From Proteus columbae (lineage in GTDB: Bacteria; Pseudomonadota; Gammaproteobacteria; Enterobacterales; Enterobacteriaceae), in assembly GCF_009914335.1 (NCBI RefSeq), contig NZ_CP043925.1:1922001-1986000 (forward strand): a DNA stretch of 64,000 nucleotides. Direction: 5' to 3'. Positions 36,800 through 46,129 of the stretch are shown one piece after another. How positions within the stretch are numbered: position 1 is the first letter of the stretch; every line of letters starts with the position of its first letter. A program made the translations under genes and the position numbers. The notes under the pieces are model-generated. The model was not told the origin of the DNA. It did no database searches and saw only the letters and a list, made by a program, of their open reading frames with translations.

Positions 36800-37408
36800 T
36801 TACTCTGGCTCTTTAGATAATGCCCATAGATAAAGCGATGCCGTAGAACCATAGGGTGAATAGCGTTTTCGATAACGTGCAAAGCGTACTTTATTCAATG
36901 TTTTATGGCGATAAAGACGCATAATTCCACGTTGAATAGCTAAATCTCCCCAACTTAAAATATCTGGCCGATTAAGTGAAGAGATTAATAGCATTTCTGC
37001 AGTCCAAACCCCAATACCTTTTAATTGAATTAACGTATCGATAACCTCTTTATCTGTCATCTCAGGAATTTTATTTAAATCTAATCTTTCTGAAATAACG
37101 GCGTCAGCAATACCGATAATATAACTAGCTTTGCGCATAGTCATTCCACACTGCTGTATCTCTTGTTCTGATAATTTTGCAATACGTTCTGGTGTGTAAA
37201 TCCCCTCACATAATTTGAGTAATCGCAGATTAACGGTTTCGGCAGCAGAAACTGAGATTTGTTGTTCAATAATATTTTTAACTAATGCTGTAAATAAATC
37301 AGGAGTAAGAGGCCGTTTAATATCCCCTATTCTTTCAATAAGCGCGGCTAAACGCTTATCACGATTTTTTAAAGTATTTATCTCTTTCTCGCCATACTGA
37401 AAATACAT
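36800..37408 (-). CDS. AlkA-like DNA-3-methyladenine glycosylase
   Basis: The 202-residue protein has the HhH-GPD core: LIQLKGIGVWTAEMLLISSL, then the catalytic Asp in ILSWGDLAIQRGIMRLY. An early FTALVKNIIEQQISVSAAET segment is typical of AlkA/Mag proteins. It lacks the N-terminal domain of E. coli AlkA and is of the shorter type. It removes alkylated bases from DNA. It precedes the ada-like gene by 78 bases on the same strand. Confidence 0.87.
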   Translation of the reverse strand: MYFQYGEKEINTLKNRDKRLAALIERIGDIKRPLTPDLFTALVKNIIEQQISVSAAETVNLRLLKLCEGIYTPERIAKLSEQEIQQCGMTMRKASYIIGIADAVISERLDLNKIPEMTDKEVIDTLIQLKGIGVWTAEMLLISSLNRPDILSWGDLAIQRGIMRLYRHKTLNKVRFARYRKRYSPYGSTASLYLWALSKEPE

Positions 37409-37651
37409 AGCTATCTCATATCAAAATATACTAGATAAATGACAGTATAACTTGAAGCTTAAGGTATCACACACCCCGTTTCTTGCTTTTTTATTTTCAT
37501 GTAATTAATAATAATTATATAAAAAATCACAATTAAAAACGATGAAATTAAATATTTATAAATTTATCTAAACTAAAAAAACATTCTATACTTCATTCTA
37601 AATACTTATTTTATAAACCAATATGTATTATATATAATGGGGATTAATATC

Positions 37652-38671
37652 ATGAGCAATAGTTTAGATTTAAATAATAAGTCAGCAGCATTAGAATTAA
37701 TGAAAAAATCCATGTGCTTTACTATACCAGCAGCTTTAAGAGTTGCAGCTAAATTAAAAATTGCTGATTTATTAAAAGAAGGACCTAAAGATATAAATGA
37801 ACTTGCAAAAAAAACGAATTCAATTCCCTATGTTCTAAATAGAATATTAAGAATGTTAGCATCTGAAAGTATATTTTATGAATCGGAAGGTTCTCGCTAT
37901 TCTCTTGCTCCAGGAGGACAGTTTTTATTAAGCGATCATAAATATAGCTTACGTGATGCCGTGCTAATGTTAACAAATGAAACGTTATGGCGCCCAGTAG
38001 GTGATGTCATTGAGTCTGTTCAAGGTAATCCCGCTTTTGAAAATCTATATGGCATGTCTTTTTATCAATACTGGCAAGATAATGTAAGAAAAGATCATGA
38101 TTTTCAAGCGGGTATGAGCTCACTATCAAAAATAGAAAATTATTTTATTATTAAGCATTATAATTTTCCAGAGAATAAAATAGTGACAGACATTGCTGGA
38201 GGATTAGGTGGATTATTATTAGAAGTCTTAAAGAATAATCCGACGTTAAAAGGACAGTTGTTTGATCGCCAGCATGTGTTAGAAAGAACCAAATTAGTTG
38301 AATTAGGTGATGATAGTCGATGGAAATTAATACCTGGTGATCTATTTGGAGATTATCCTGAATCTGATATCTATTTAATTAAATATATTATCCATGATTG
38401 GGATAATGATAGTGTTATTAAAATATTTAAAAACTTCCGTAAAGCTATGAAGAAAGATTCAAAAGTACTTATTATTGAACCTGTTATTTTTAAGAAGAAT
38501 ATACCTGATGTCGCTAAATATATGGATATTCTTTGCATGAGTGCATTCCCAGAATCAGGTGAGCGTACAGAAGATGAATTTATAGCTTTATTGGATAAAG
38601 CAGATTTAAAAATAAATAAAGTGATAAAGACAGAAACATATAACTCAATATTAGAGGTTGTTATTAAATAA
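37652..38671 (+). CDS. SAM-dependent O-methyltransferase, COMT-like
   Basis: I chose ATG 37652, 9 bases after GGGGAT; the upstream in-frame ATG at 37637 precedes this ribosome site. The 339-residue protein has an N-terminal winged-helix dimerisation domain (TIPAALRVAAKLKIADLLKE) and a C-terminal Rossmann domain with motif I DIAGGLGGLLLEVLK, then IKYIIHDWDNDS with the catalytic-type His-Asp. This layout is that of plant-type and polyketide O-methyltransferases acting on small aromatic hydroxyls. It stands alone in very AT-rich DNA, with no secondary-metabolite genes around it, and looks acquired. Confidence 0.85.
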   Translation: MSNSLDLNNKSAALELMKKSMCFTIPAALRVAAKLKIADLLKEGPKDINELAKKTNSIPYVLNRILRMLASESIFYESEGSRYSLAPGGQFLLSDHKYSLRDAVLMLTNETLWRPVGDVIESVQGNPAFENLYGMSFYQYWQDNVRKDHDFQAGMSSLSKIENYFIIKHYNFPENKIVTDIAGGLGGLLLEVLKNNPTLKGQLFDRQHVLERTKLVELGDDSRWKLIPGDLFGDYPESDIYLIKYIIHDWDNDSVIKIFKNFRKAMKKDSKVLIIEPVIFKKNIPDVAKYMDILCMSAFPESGERTEDEFIALLDKADLKINKVIKTETYNSILEVVIK

Positions 38672-38702
38672 TCTATTGAGATGGTCATTTGTTTGTATTA
38701 AA

Positions 38703-38730
38703 AAAAAGCCACTTTAAGAAGTGGCTTTTT
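38703..38730. terminator. Bidirectional terminator between methyltransferase and leuE
   Basis: AAAAAGCCACTT pairs with AAGTGGCTTTTT around a short loop, with A and T tracts on both sides. Confidence 0.9.
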
Positions 38731-38738
38731 AAATAAAA

Positions 38739-39386
38739 TTATGCAGTTAATGCCAGTTTTGCACCAAAAAGTAAGAATACGGCACCAATACAACTATTTG
38801 ATAATGAAGCTAACCGTTTGTTATGTTTTACTTTATTAGTAATAGCAACACCGCCAAATATAAGAACTGATAAATAAAGCATACTGCATGTTTCTAAAAT
38901 CACACCTAATACAAAGAATGGAACACCTGCATTTTCATACTTAGGATCGATAAACTGAATAAAGAAAGAAACATAAAAAATGATCATTTTTGGGTTAAGC
39001 ATACTCAAAAATAACGCCTTAACATAAAGACCATCTTTTGCTTTTACAGTAACTTCAGACACTTGCTCTGGCGTCTCTTTTTTCTTTTGGAACGTTGCAT
39101 ATAACGTTTTTAACCCTAAATAGGTTAAATAAAGTGCACCAGCATATTTAATGACAATAAAGAAGACGGGTGAAGTCTTGACTAATGAAGCAACCCCCAA
39201 AAATGCCAAAAAGATTAATAATGCATCACCCGTAAAAACACCAAGAGCGGCTTTATACCCCCCTTTTACGCCATGCTTCGCACTGGAAGTAAGGACGAAA
39301 ATCGAGTTTGGACCTGGTACTAAAGTAATAAAAATAACGCCTAAAAGGTATGTCCAAATATTTGAAATACCGATACTTTCTAACAT
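38739..39386 (-). CDS. leuE: LeuE, leucine exporter of the RhtB/LysE family
   Basis: The 215-residue protein has about six membrane segments. Its opening WTYLLGVIFITLVPGPNSIF and the following GVKGGYKAALGVFTGDALLI agree with E. coli LeuE as I remember it, as does FYVSFFIQFIDP. LeuE exports leucine and some other neutral amino acids when they are in excess. It is a single gene; it could be another RhtB paralogue, but LeuE is the best match. Confidence 0.85.
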   Translation of the reverse strand: MLESIGISNIWTYLLGVIFITLVPGPNSIFVLTSSAKHGVKGGYKAALGVFTGDALLIFLAFLGVASLVKTSPVFFIVIKYAGALYLTYLGLKTLYATFQKKKETPEQVSEVTVKAKDGLYVKALFLSMLNPKMIIFYVSFFIQFIDPKYENAGVPFFVLGVILETCSMLYLSVLIFGGVAITNKVKHNKRLASLSNSCIGAVFLLFGAKLALTA

Positions 39387-40284
39387 ACGACGCCTTTTTT
39401 AAAAAAATAACATGCTGAATATGTGAGCTATCATATCTACAATATTTTTTTTGTAAAACAATAATCTTTATACCATCTAAAGATAAGTTAATTACTCTGC
39501 TTTTGTGTGTAAAAAGCAGCTTGTAAGTCTCTTTTTATAACTAATTTTAGATTAAAAAACCAGTTTGAATGTGCGTTATAGTATGATGCTGAAATTAAAA
39601 TTTATACAGACTTAGTGTCTAATTAAAGTTACATATATGGAATTATAAACCACATATTGATTTAAATTTAGATGCAATACCCTATTGTTTGATTTGTGTT
39701 ATGGTGCATTATTCTTTTTGTGATCTTAGGCGGTATTCTATTTTTAACATTAAAATAGCTTTACTCATTAATTTTATGAAAAATAAGTGTTTTTATTGAT
39801 ATTGAGTGAATTAATTAGCACGAAAAGCGAGGGAATAAAAAAGATTATATTTGCCAAAACCATTATTCTAGGTTGTTTTTTTATTTTTACCTTTATCTTG
39901 CATTTATCTTCACACCAGAGATGGAGTTACGCCGCTTTGCTCAAAATGAGATTATTGCAGCTGAAGATTACATTGATAATAGTGATGTACATCACCCTGA
40001 GCGTATTGCATGCCACGCATGAGCGACTTTTTATGATAATTTTACACAAACAGGTAAACTAACAATAAAACAGGTTGCTGTCGGTGAAAGGCCTATGCCT
40101 AAAGATGAAATGCCAATTATTGGAAGAAATATCTCCTTATCAGAGATTATATCTTGTTACTATGCACGCTACCGTGACATTGTCACCTTTATCATGTGGA
40201 TTAGTTGCACAAGAACTTATTTACGAAAAAGCGGAACCTCTATTAACGCCTTATCGCGTATCACGATTCAGCTAGAGAACCATT
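39387..40284. other. Intergenic region with broken short frames, possible decayed gene
   Basis: About 900 bases without a convincing gene. Short open stretches switch frame on the plus strand from about 39900 to 40275, for example one with EMELRRFAQNEIIAAEDYID that stops at a TGA near 40020, one with KQVAVGERPMPKDEMPIIGR, and another ending GLVAQELIYEKAEPLLTPYR. They could be pieces of one gene broken by frameshifts, but I do not recognise it. Confidence 0.35.
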
Positions 40285-41052
40285 ATGGATGCACAACTGT
40301 ATAAAGAATTTAAAATAGTAGAAAAAGCCTTTTGGTCAGAAATTTGTGAAAATAATATTCGTATTGGTGATCATACTCACTGCTTTATGACACCAATGGA
40401 TGCAGCCATTTTTAACTTTATTTATTTGCGCCAAGGCGCAACAGAAAGTTCATTCCAGCAAGCCAGCACTCTTTTTACTTCGCAGAAAAAAAATCATATT
40501 TTGGTATTACCCGAGTCATTGTTGTCTGAATTTGAAGAAATAATAAAAAATGCAGGTTATACCGGTGATGGTATGACAACCGCAATGTATTTAACATTAT
40601 CGGAAGCGGTATTCCCATCTTATAGAAATAATCCTTGTGATATCATTTTAACCAATCACAACCTTGAACAGTGGGCGCACCCATTAAAAACGGCGTTTCC
40701 AGTGGGGAATGATAGTGATGATACGATTGTTAATGAATATATTCGCTATCATCAGAAAGCATTAGATAATGGCGCAGCTATTTTCCATTACGCGTTATTA
40801 GTTGATGGTCAGCCAGTCTCTTCATTAACGTTAACAATACACAATAAATTAGCGCGTTTTGATGATATTGGGACAGATATTGCCTATCAAGGTAATGGTT
40901 ATGCGACACATTTGATTAAGCATGTTTTAGAGTTTTGCCGTGAGCAAGGCGTTGAACGTTGCTTCTTAGATGCATCAGCCGATGGTTTAGCGCTATACCG
41001 TAAGTTTGGTTTTAAATCGCTCTTTAACTATCTTAGTTTTATTAAAGAATAA
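40285..41052 (+). CDS. GNAT family N-acetyltransferase
   Basis: The 255-residue protein has a poorly conserved N-terminal half and a C-terminal GNAT domain. FDDIGTDIAYQGNGYATHLI is the acetyl-CoA loop, and GVERCFLDASADGLALYRKF ends in the usual LYxKxGF motif. The substrate is unknown. The ATG at 40285 has a GCTAGAGAACC upstream. It follows the broken-frame stretch and ends before a terminator. Confidence 0.82.
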   Translation: MDAQLYKEFKIVEKAFWSEICENNIRIGDHTHCFMTPMDAAIFNFIYLRQGATESSFQQASTLFTSQKKNHILVLPESLLSEFEEIIKNAGYTGDGMTTAMYLTLSEAVFPSYRNNPCDIILTNHNLEQWAHPLKTAFPVGNDSDDTIVNEYIRYHQKALDNGAAIFHYALLVDGQPVSSLTLTIHNKLARFDDIGTDIAYQGNGYATHLIKHVLEFCREQGVERCFLDASADGLALYRKFGFKSLFNYLSFIKE

Positions 41053-41065
41053 AAGCAGCTATATG

Positions 41066-41100
41066 AATAGGCTCAATCATGTTTGTTGAGCCTATTTTTT
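41066..41100. terminator. Bidirectional terminator after the GNAT gene
   Basis: AATAGGCTCAA pairs with TTGAGCCTATT, followed by a T run, between convergent genes. Confidence 0.9.
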
Positions 41101-41105
41101 AAATA

Positions 41106-41705
41106 TTAATAAAGACTAAGCCTTTTCTCAGCATCTTGTTTATCTTTATCGCTAATTTGTCTTATCACTCGACAAGGATTTCCAACAGCAACGCAATTAG
41201 CCGGAATAGATTTTGTGACTACACTGCCGGCACCTATAACGCAATTATCACCAATAGCCACACCAGGTAAGATAATACACCCTGCACCTAACCATACTGA
41301 ATTACCGATAGTAATCGGTAATGCATATTCTAATTCACTGCTGCGTATTTCAGGATCAATCGGATGAGTTGCAGTTAAAATACTGACATTTGGCGCACAC
41401 ATCACATTGTGTCCAATTTTTACTGGAGCACAATCTAATATCGTTAGATTAAAATTAGCGTAAAATGACTCACCAATTTCAATTAACTGACCATAGTCAC
41501 AATGAAATGGTGGCTCAATAGTAAAATTATTGCCCGTTTTTCCTAAAAGCTGTTTTAAATATGTCTTTCTCTTTTCAACGTCAGAAGGACGCGTCATATT
41601 AAAATCATAAATAATTTCACGCGCTTTTACTCTAAGTGGTTCTAAACTGTCATCTTTACTAGCATGGTAAAGATGACCTGATACCATTTTTTCGTATTCC
41701 GTCAT
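41106..41705 (-). CDS. Maltose/galactoside O-acetyltransferase family protein
   Basis: The 199-residue protein begins with the sugar acetyltransferase N-terminal domain (EYEKMVSGHLYHASKDDSLE) and continues as a left-handed beta helix with hexapeptide repeats: IGHNVMCAPNVSIL, IGNSVWLGAGCIILPGVAIG, DNCVIGAGSVVTKSI. The catalytic His is in TATHPIDPEIR. It acetylates sugars such as maltose or glucose with acetyl-CoA, as Maa and LacA do; I do not choose between them. It is a single gene. Confidence 0.88.
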   Translation of the reverse strand: MTEYEKMVSGHLYHASKDDSLEPLRVKAREIIYDFNMTRPSDVEKRKTYLKQLLGKTGNNFTIEPPFHCDYGQLIEIGESFYANFNLTILDCAPVKIGHNVMCAPNVSILTATHPIDPEIRSSELEYALPITIGNSVWLGAGCIILPGVAIGDNCVIGAGSVVTKSIPANCVAVGNPCRVIRQISDKDKQDAEKRLSLY

Positions 41706-41829
41706 TGTGATACTCCGAATTTGAAATAAAACAGTTTAGATAAACGTCAATATTGATTTTCTTATTCTAGCGTTAATTAACTTAAATTAGCGGTGTTTTT
41801 TTAGCCCATTAAGTGCGGCTTACATTTTA

Positions 41830-42561
41830 TTAAGAATAAATGCCATTAAATAGCAGTGAGCCACCAGCAAAAATTAGCATGGCATCTAATAGCCATTGAA
41901 AAAGTTTTGGTGTCAGTTTTAATACCAGTTTTTTACCAAAGTAATTTCCTACGGTTAAGCCACAACCTACTAACACTCCACTAATAAAGATAAAGCTATT
42001 AACTGCACCTAGTTGGCTAAATGTCAGGGCTTTAGTGAGATAAATAACAAATGAGGCAGCTGCTTCAGTTGCAAGTAATGGTCCTAATGTCAGACCATAT
42101 GCAGAGAATATGGGAATAGTTAATGGTCCTGTGGAAAACACAATCCCTGTTAAATAGCCGATAACTGCACCTGCAATAATAACTTGGTAAGTTTTCATTT
42201 TGACTTGATGTTTGCGTAATAAGTGGATCACGGGGATCATCAATATAAAAAATATTCCCATACCAATATTTAGCCATTTTTCAGACATTATCCATAATGT
42301 ATTAGCACCAAGAATAACGGCTGGAATACTGGGTAATAGATAATAAAATAGTGGTTTAAAGCGAATACTGTGACGCCATAAATAAATACGTGATAAATTT
42401 CCCATCACTGACGCTAATGCCATAATCGGTACGGCTTCCTTAGCACCAAATACATAAGTCAAAGCGGGAATTAATAAAATAGAAGAGCCCGTTCCTACAA
42501 CGCCACTGATTACACCAGACAATACTGCCAATAAAATAACCGCGATAAAACTCATTATCAT
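41830..42561 (-). CDS. TauE/SafE family anion permease
   Basis: The 243-residue protein has about eight membrane segments in two halves, each with the family's small-residue motif: GVISGVVGTGSSILLIPAL at the N-terminus and GAVIGYLTGIVFSTGPLTIP in the second half. TauE/SafE proteins carry sulfite, sulfoacetate or similar anions, usually outward. The divergent LysR gene 137 bases away probably controls it. Confidence 0.85.
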   Translation of the reverse strand: MIMSFIAVILLAVLSGVISGVVGTGSSILLIPALTYVFGAKEAVPIMALASVMGNLSRIYLWRHSIRFKPLFYYLLPSIPAVILGANTLWIMSEKWLNIGMGIFFILMIPVIHLLRKHQVKMKTYQVIIAGAVIGYLTGIVFSTGPLTIPIFSAYGLTLGPLLATEAAASFVIYLTKALTFSQLGAVNSFIFISGVLVGCGLTVGNYFGKKLVLKLTPKLFQWLLDAMLIFAGGSLLFNGIYS

Positions 42562-42698
42562 CCTTTAAGTTCAATAAGTTAAAGACGCTTTATCATACCC
42601 GTCTTCTTTATTTTTACCTGTGATAAAATATCACGGTATTGTGAGTTTTAATCAGAAAGCCGCTTTATTTATGATGAATAAACTATAATGAGAAAATT

Positions 42699-43580
42699 AT
42701 GATGAGAAACCTTCCTCCATTACCTTCATTGCGTGCTTTCTTAGTCGCTTGCCATAGTCAAAGTTATACTGAAGCCGCACAGACATTATGTGTCACTCAT
42801 GGTGCGATCAGTCGTCATATCCAAGTTATAGAAAAATGGTTTGGTGTCACCTTATTCAATAAACAAGGTTTACGCCGCGTACCCACTCCTTATGCATTGA
42901 CGCTAGCGCAAGAGTTAAGTGACGTTTTTGATAAATTAAATGATATTGGTTTTCGTTATGGTAATGGTGGAAAAAATGATATTTTAAATATCAGTGTTCC
43001 TACAACACTTTGTTTAAAATGGCTTATTCCGCGAATGGAGGATTTTTATCTTCAATATCCTAATGCAAATATCCAAGTTGCTTCTGCAAATAGCGAGCGA
43101 TTTCATTTGATTAGTCATGATGATCTGATTATTCGCCCTCAACCTCAGCAACAAGAGTATTCATCCGTTGTTTTTTTAGAGGATAAACATTGTTTAATTG
43201 CTTCTGAAAAATTCTTAAAACGTTACAACGTCACTAGATTTGAAGATGTTTTTGACTGCCCCGTTATTGATACACTTACCCGCCCAGGTCATTGGCAACA
43301 ATGGTTAATGGCGACTCATCTTAATACTCAGCGTTCATTCTCACGTCACTATCGCTTTGATCACTTTCATATTTCTCTTCAAGCCATTATTGAAGGATTA
43401 GGCCTCGGCATTGGCCCTGTTTCGATTTTGTCGAATGAAATAAATAGCGGTACTTTAAAAGTGTTATTTCCAAATATCCAAATTGTACCGATAAGCTACT
43501 ACGCTTTAACACCATTAGGTGTACAAAAAACCAAAACACATCTTGATTTTGAACAATGGCTCACCCAACAAAAAAGTTAA
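42699..43580 (+). CDS. LysR family regulator, GcvA-like subgroup
   Basis: The 293-residue protein has the LysR HTH at residues 6-65 (LPSLRAFLVACHSQSYTEAA; ISRHIQVIEKWFGVTLFNKQ) and a substrate-binding domain with the GcvA-type ISVPTTLCLKWLIPRM opening. It is divergent from the TauE-type permease and is the likely regulator of that gene. The effector is unknown. Confidence 0.88.
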   Translation: MMRNLPPLPSLRAFLVACHSQSYTEAAQTLCVTHGAISRHIQVIEKWFGVTLFNKQGLRRVPTPYALTLAQELSDVFDKLNDIGFRYGNGGKNDILNISVPTTLCLKWLIPRMEDFYLQYPNANIQVASANSERFHLISHDDLIIRPQPQQQEYSSVVFLEDKHCLIASEKFLKRYNVTRFEDVFDCPVIDTLTRPGHWQQWLMATHLNTQRSFSRHYRFDHFHISLQAIIEGLGLGIGPVSILSNEINSGTLKVLFPNIQIVPISYYALTPLGVQKTKTHLDFEQWLTQQKS

Positions 43581-43944
43581 TTTTACTAATTAAATAAGTG
43601 ATTTTTTTTCATGGAAATAGCAATTTCAATCCTATTTATTATACTTTTTAAAACTAATTTACAGCCATTTCATTAAAAACATCTAATGATTATCTTCTTT
43701 TTGTGAATAGGTAAAAACGCTAATCGTGCTGTTTTTATAATTCGCGATCTTTCTCTACTATATTATTAAACTCATTTAAATTCAATTTATTAAGATCAAA
43801 AAATAAGTAAATTAACTTATTTAAATTATTTTGATTTTAAATAATCTGTTATAAACACTTATTGTTTAACTTAAATTAACGTTCTATGCTGATATCTATA
43901 TATAAAATTTATTAATTTATTTGCTAGCAACGAAGGACGATGAG
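43581..43944 (+). other. Promoter region of the glycogen operon
   Basis: About 360 AT-rich bases before glgB without any gene. They should hold the glg promoter, but I could not single out a promoter or a regulator site with confidence. Confidence 0.5.
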
Positions 43945-46128
43945 ATGTCTGTAGCTGTGACAAAAAAAGCAATAGAAAAACTAATTAATGGGTATGAATC
44001 TGATCCTTTTGCACTTCTTGGTATGCATGAAACATCGGCAGGTTTAGAGGTTCGTGCTTTTTTACCAGATGCAGTTGCAGTCAGTGTCATCGATAGAAAA
44101 AATGGCCGAAAAGTAGCAACACTAGAGCGTAAACACCCTAGTGGTTTTTTCTGTGGTGCTATCCCCCGACGTAAACGCCGTTTTAGTTACTGTTTAGATG
44201 TAACGTGGGAAAATGCACAAGGTGTCGTTGATGATCCCTATCAATTTGGCATTTTATTGCAAGAAATGGATATTTGGTTTTTAGCGCAAGGCCATCACTC
44301 CCGCCCTTACCAATGTTTAGGCGCACACCCTGCAAAACTGGGTGATATCGATGGTATTACTTTTGCAGTATGGGCGCCCAACGCAAAAAGCGTAAGTGTT
44401 GTAGGCGATTTCTCATTCTGGGATGAACGTCGTTTTCCAATGCGATTACGCCGTGAAAGTGGAATATGGGAGCTCTTCCTTCCACAAGCTCATCTAGGTG
44501 ATTGTTATAAATATTCTATTCTTGATGCGAATGGTGAACGTCGATTAAAAGCCGATCCTTATGCTTTTGAAACACAAATACGCCCTGAAACCGCATCAAT
44601 TATCAATACATTACCACCAATCAAACCAATGCCATTATCGCGTCAGCAAGCGAATCAGCGTAATGCACCTATCTCTATTTATGAAGTTCATTTAGGTTCA
44701 TGGCGCAGACATACTGACGATCAAAGCTGGTTAAGCTATCGAGAATTAGCTGAACAGTTAATTCCATATGTTAAAGAGATGGGTTTTACTCATATTGAGT
44801 TGCTCCCTATTAATGAGCATCCTTTTGATGGCTCATGGGGATATCAACCATTAGGGTTATATTCACCAACTCGTCGCTTTGGCTCCCCAATGGATTTCCG
44901 TGACTTTATTGAAGTAGCACATCAAGCAGAAATTAACGTTATTTTAGATTGGGTTCCTGGTCATTTCCCTGAAGATGATTACGGTTTACGTAATTTTGAT
45001 GGCACATCACTCTATGAATATGCGGATAGACGTGAAGGCTTTCATCCCGATTGGAATACTTTGATTTATAACTATGGGCGCAATGAAGTGCTGAATTACC
45101 TTTCTGGTAATTTATTGTATTGGCATGAGCATTTTGCACTAGATGGTTTCCGTTTCGATGCTGTTGCCTCCATGCTTTATCGTGATTACAGCCGAAAAGA
45201 AGGCGAATGGATACCCAATAAACACGGTGGACGTGAGAATTTAGAAGCCATTGATTTTATTCGCCATACCAATAAATTACTGGGCACAACTTGCCCCGCT
45301 ACTGTCACAATTGCAGAAGAATCTACTGATTTTCCAGGTGTTACCTTACCGCCTGATGATGGTGGCTTAGGTTTTAATTACAAATGGAATATGGGTTGGA
45401 TGCATGACACGTTAGCTTATATGCAACGTGATCCTATCTACCGTAAATTTCACCACAATCAAATGACCTTTGGCATGCTCTATGCCTATAACGAAAACTT
45501 TGTTCTACCTCTTTCTCATGATGAATTTGTGCATGGTAAAGGTTCGTTGATTGGCCGCATGGTGGGCGATGATTGGCAAAAATTTGCCAATTTACGTGCA
45601 TATCTCGGCTTTATGTGGGCTTATCCCGGCAAAAAACTGCTATTTATGGGATGTGAGTTTGCACAATGGCGTGAATGGAACCACGACAGCAGCTTAGATT
45701 GGCATCTTCTCGAAGAGCCAAATAACCCACATCAAGGTGTTCAACACTTTGTACGTGATTTGAATCTTTCCTATCAAGCTAATGCTCCGCTTTATGAATG
45801 TGATTTTGAACGCGAAGGCTTTGAATGGCTTACCGTTGATGATCACGATAACTCTGTCTTTGCTTTTTGCCGTAAAGATGCGCAAGGCAATGAAATTATT
45901 ATTATCAGTAATTTCACGCCTGTTGTTCATCACAATTATGTTGTCGGTGTAAATAAAGCAGGTACTTATCAGGAAATTCTCAACAGTGATTCTGAGTTTT
46001 ATAACGGCAGTAATGTAGGAAATTTAGGTGAAATAGAAACAACCGCAAGTGCATTTAATGGCAAGCCTCACTCCTTGTCGTTGTCACTGCCTCCACTTGC
46101 GACGCTATATTTAAGATTGAAGGATTAA
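43945..46128 (+). CDS. glgB: Glycogen branching enzyme
   Basis: I start at ATG 43945, which has GAAGGACGATGAG upstream, rather than TTG 43921; this gives 727 residues, one fewer than E. coli GlgB. There are an N-terminal CBM48 pair ([20 protein letters not shown]), the GH13 barrel with [12 protein letters not shown], the nucleophile in [12 protein letters not shown], the acid in [11 protein letters not shown] and [12 protein letters not shown], then a C-terminal beta domain. It makes alpha-1,6 branches in glycogen. It opens the operon glgB-X-C-A-P. Confidence 0.97.
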   Translation: MSVAVTKKAIEKLINGYESDPFALLGMHETSAGLEVRAFLPDAVAVSVIDRKNGRKVATLERKHPSGFFCGAIPRRKRRFSYCLDVTWENAQGVVDDPYQFGILLQEMDIWFLAQGHHSRPYQCLGAHPAKLGDIDGITFAVWAPNAKSVSVVGDFSFWDERRFPMRLRRESGIWELFLPQAHLGDCYKYSILDANGERRLKADPYAFETQIRPETASIINTLPPIKPMPLSRQQANQRNAPISIYEVHLGSWRRHTDDQSWLSYRELAEQLIPYVKEMGFTHIELLPINEHPFDGSWGYQPLGLYSPTRRFGSPMDFRDFIEVAHQAEINVILDWVPGHFPEDDYGLRNFDGTSLYEYADRREGFHPDWNTLIYNYGRNEVLNYLSGNLLYWHEHFALDGFRFDAVASMLYRDYSRKEGEWIPNKHGGRENLEAIDFIRHTNKLLGTTCPATVTIAEESTDFPGVTLPPDDGGLGFNYKWNMGWMHDTLAYMQRDPIYRKFHHNQMTFGMLYAYNENFVLPLSHDEFVHGKGSLIGRMVGDDWQKFANLRAYLGFMWAYPGKKLLFMGCEFAQWREWNHDSSLDWHLLEEPNNPHQGVQHFVRDLNLSYQANAPLYECDFEREGFEWLTVDDHDNSVFAFCRKDAQGNEIIIISNFTPVVHHNYVVGVNKAGTYQEILNSDSEFYNGSNVGNLGEIETTASAFNGKPHSLSLSLPPLATLYLRLKD

Positions 46129-46129
46129 T

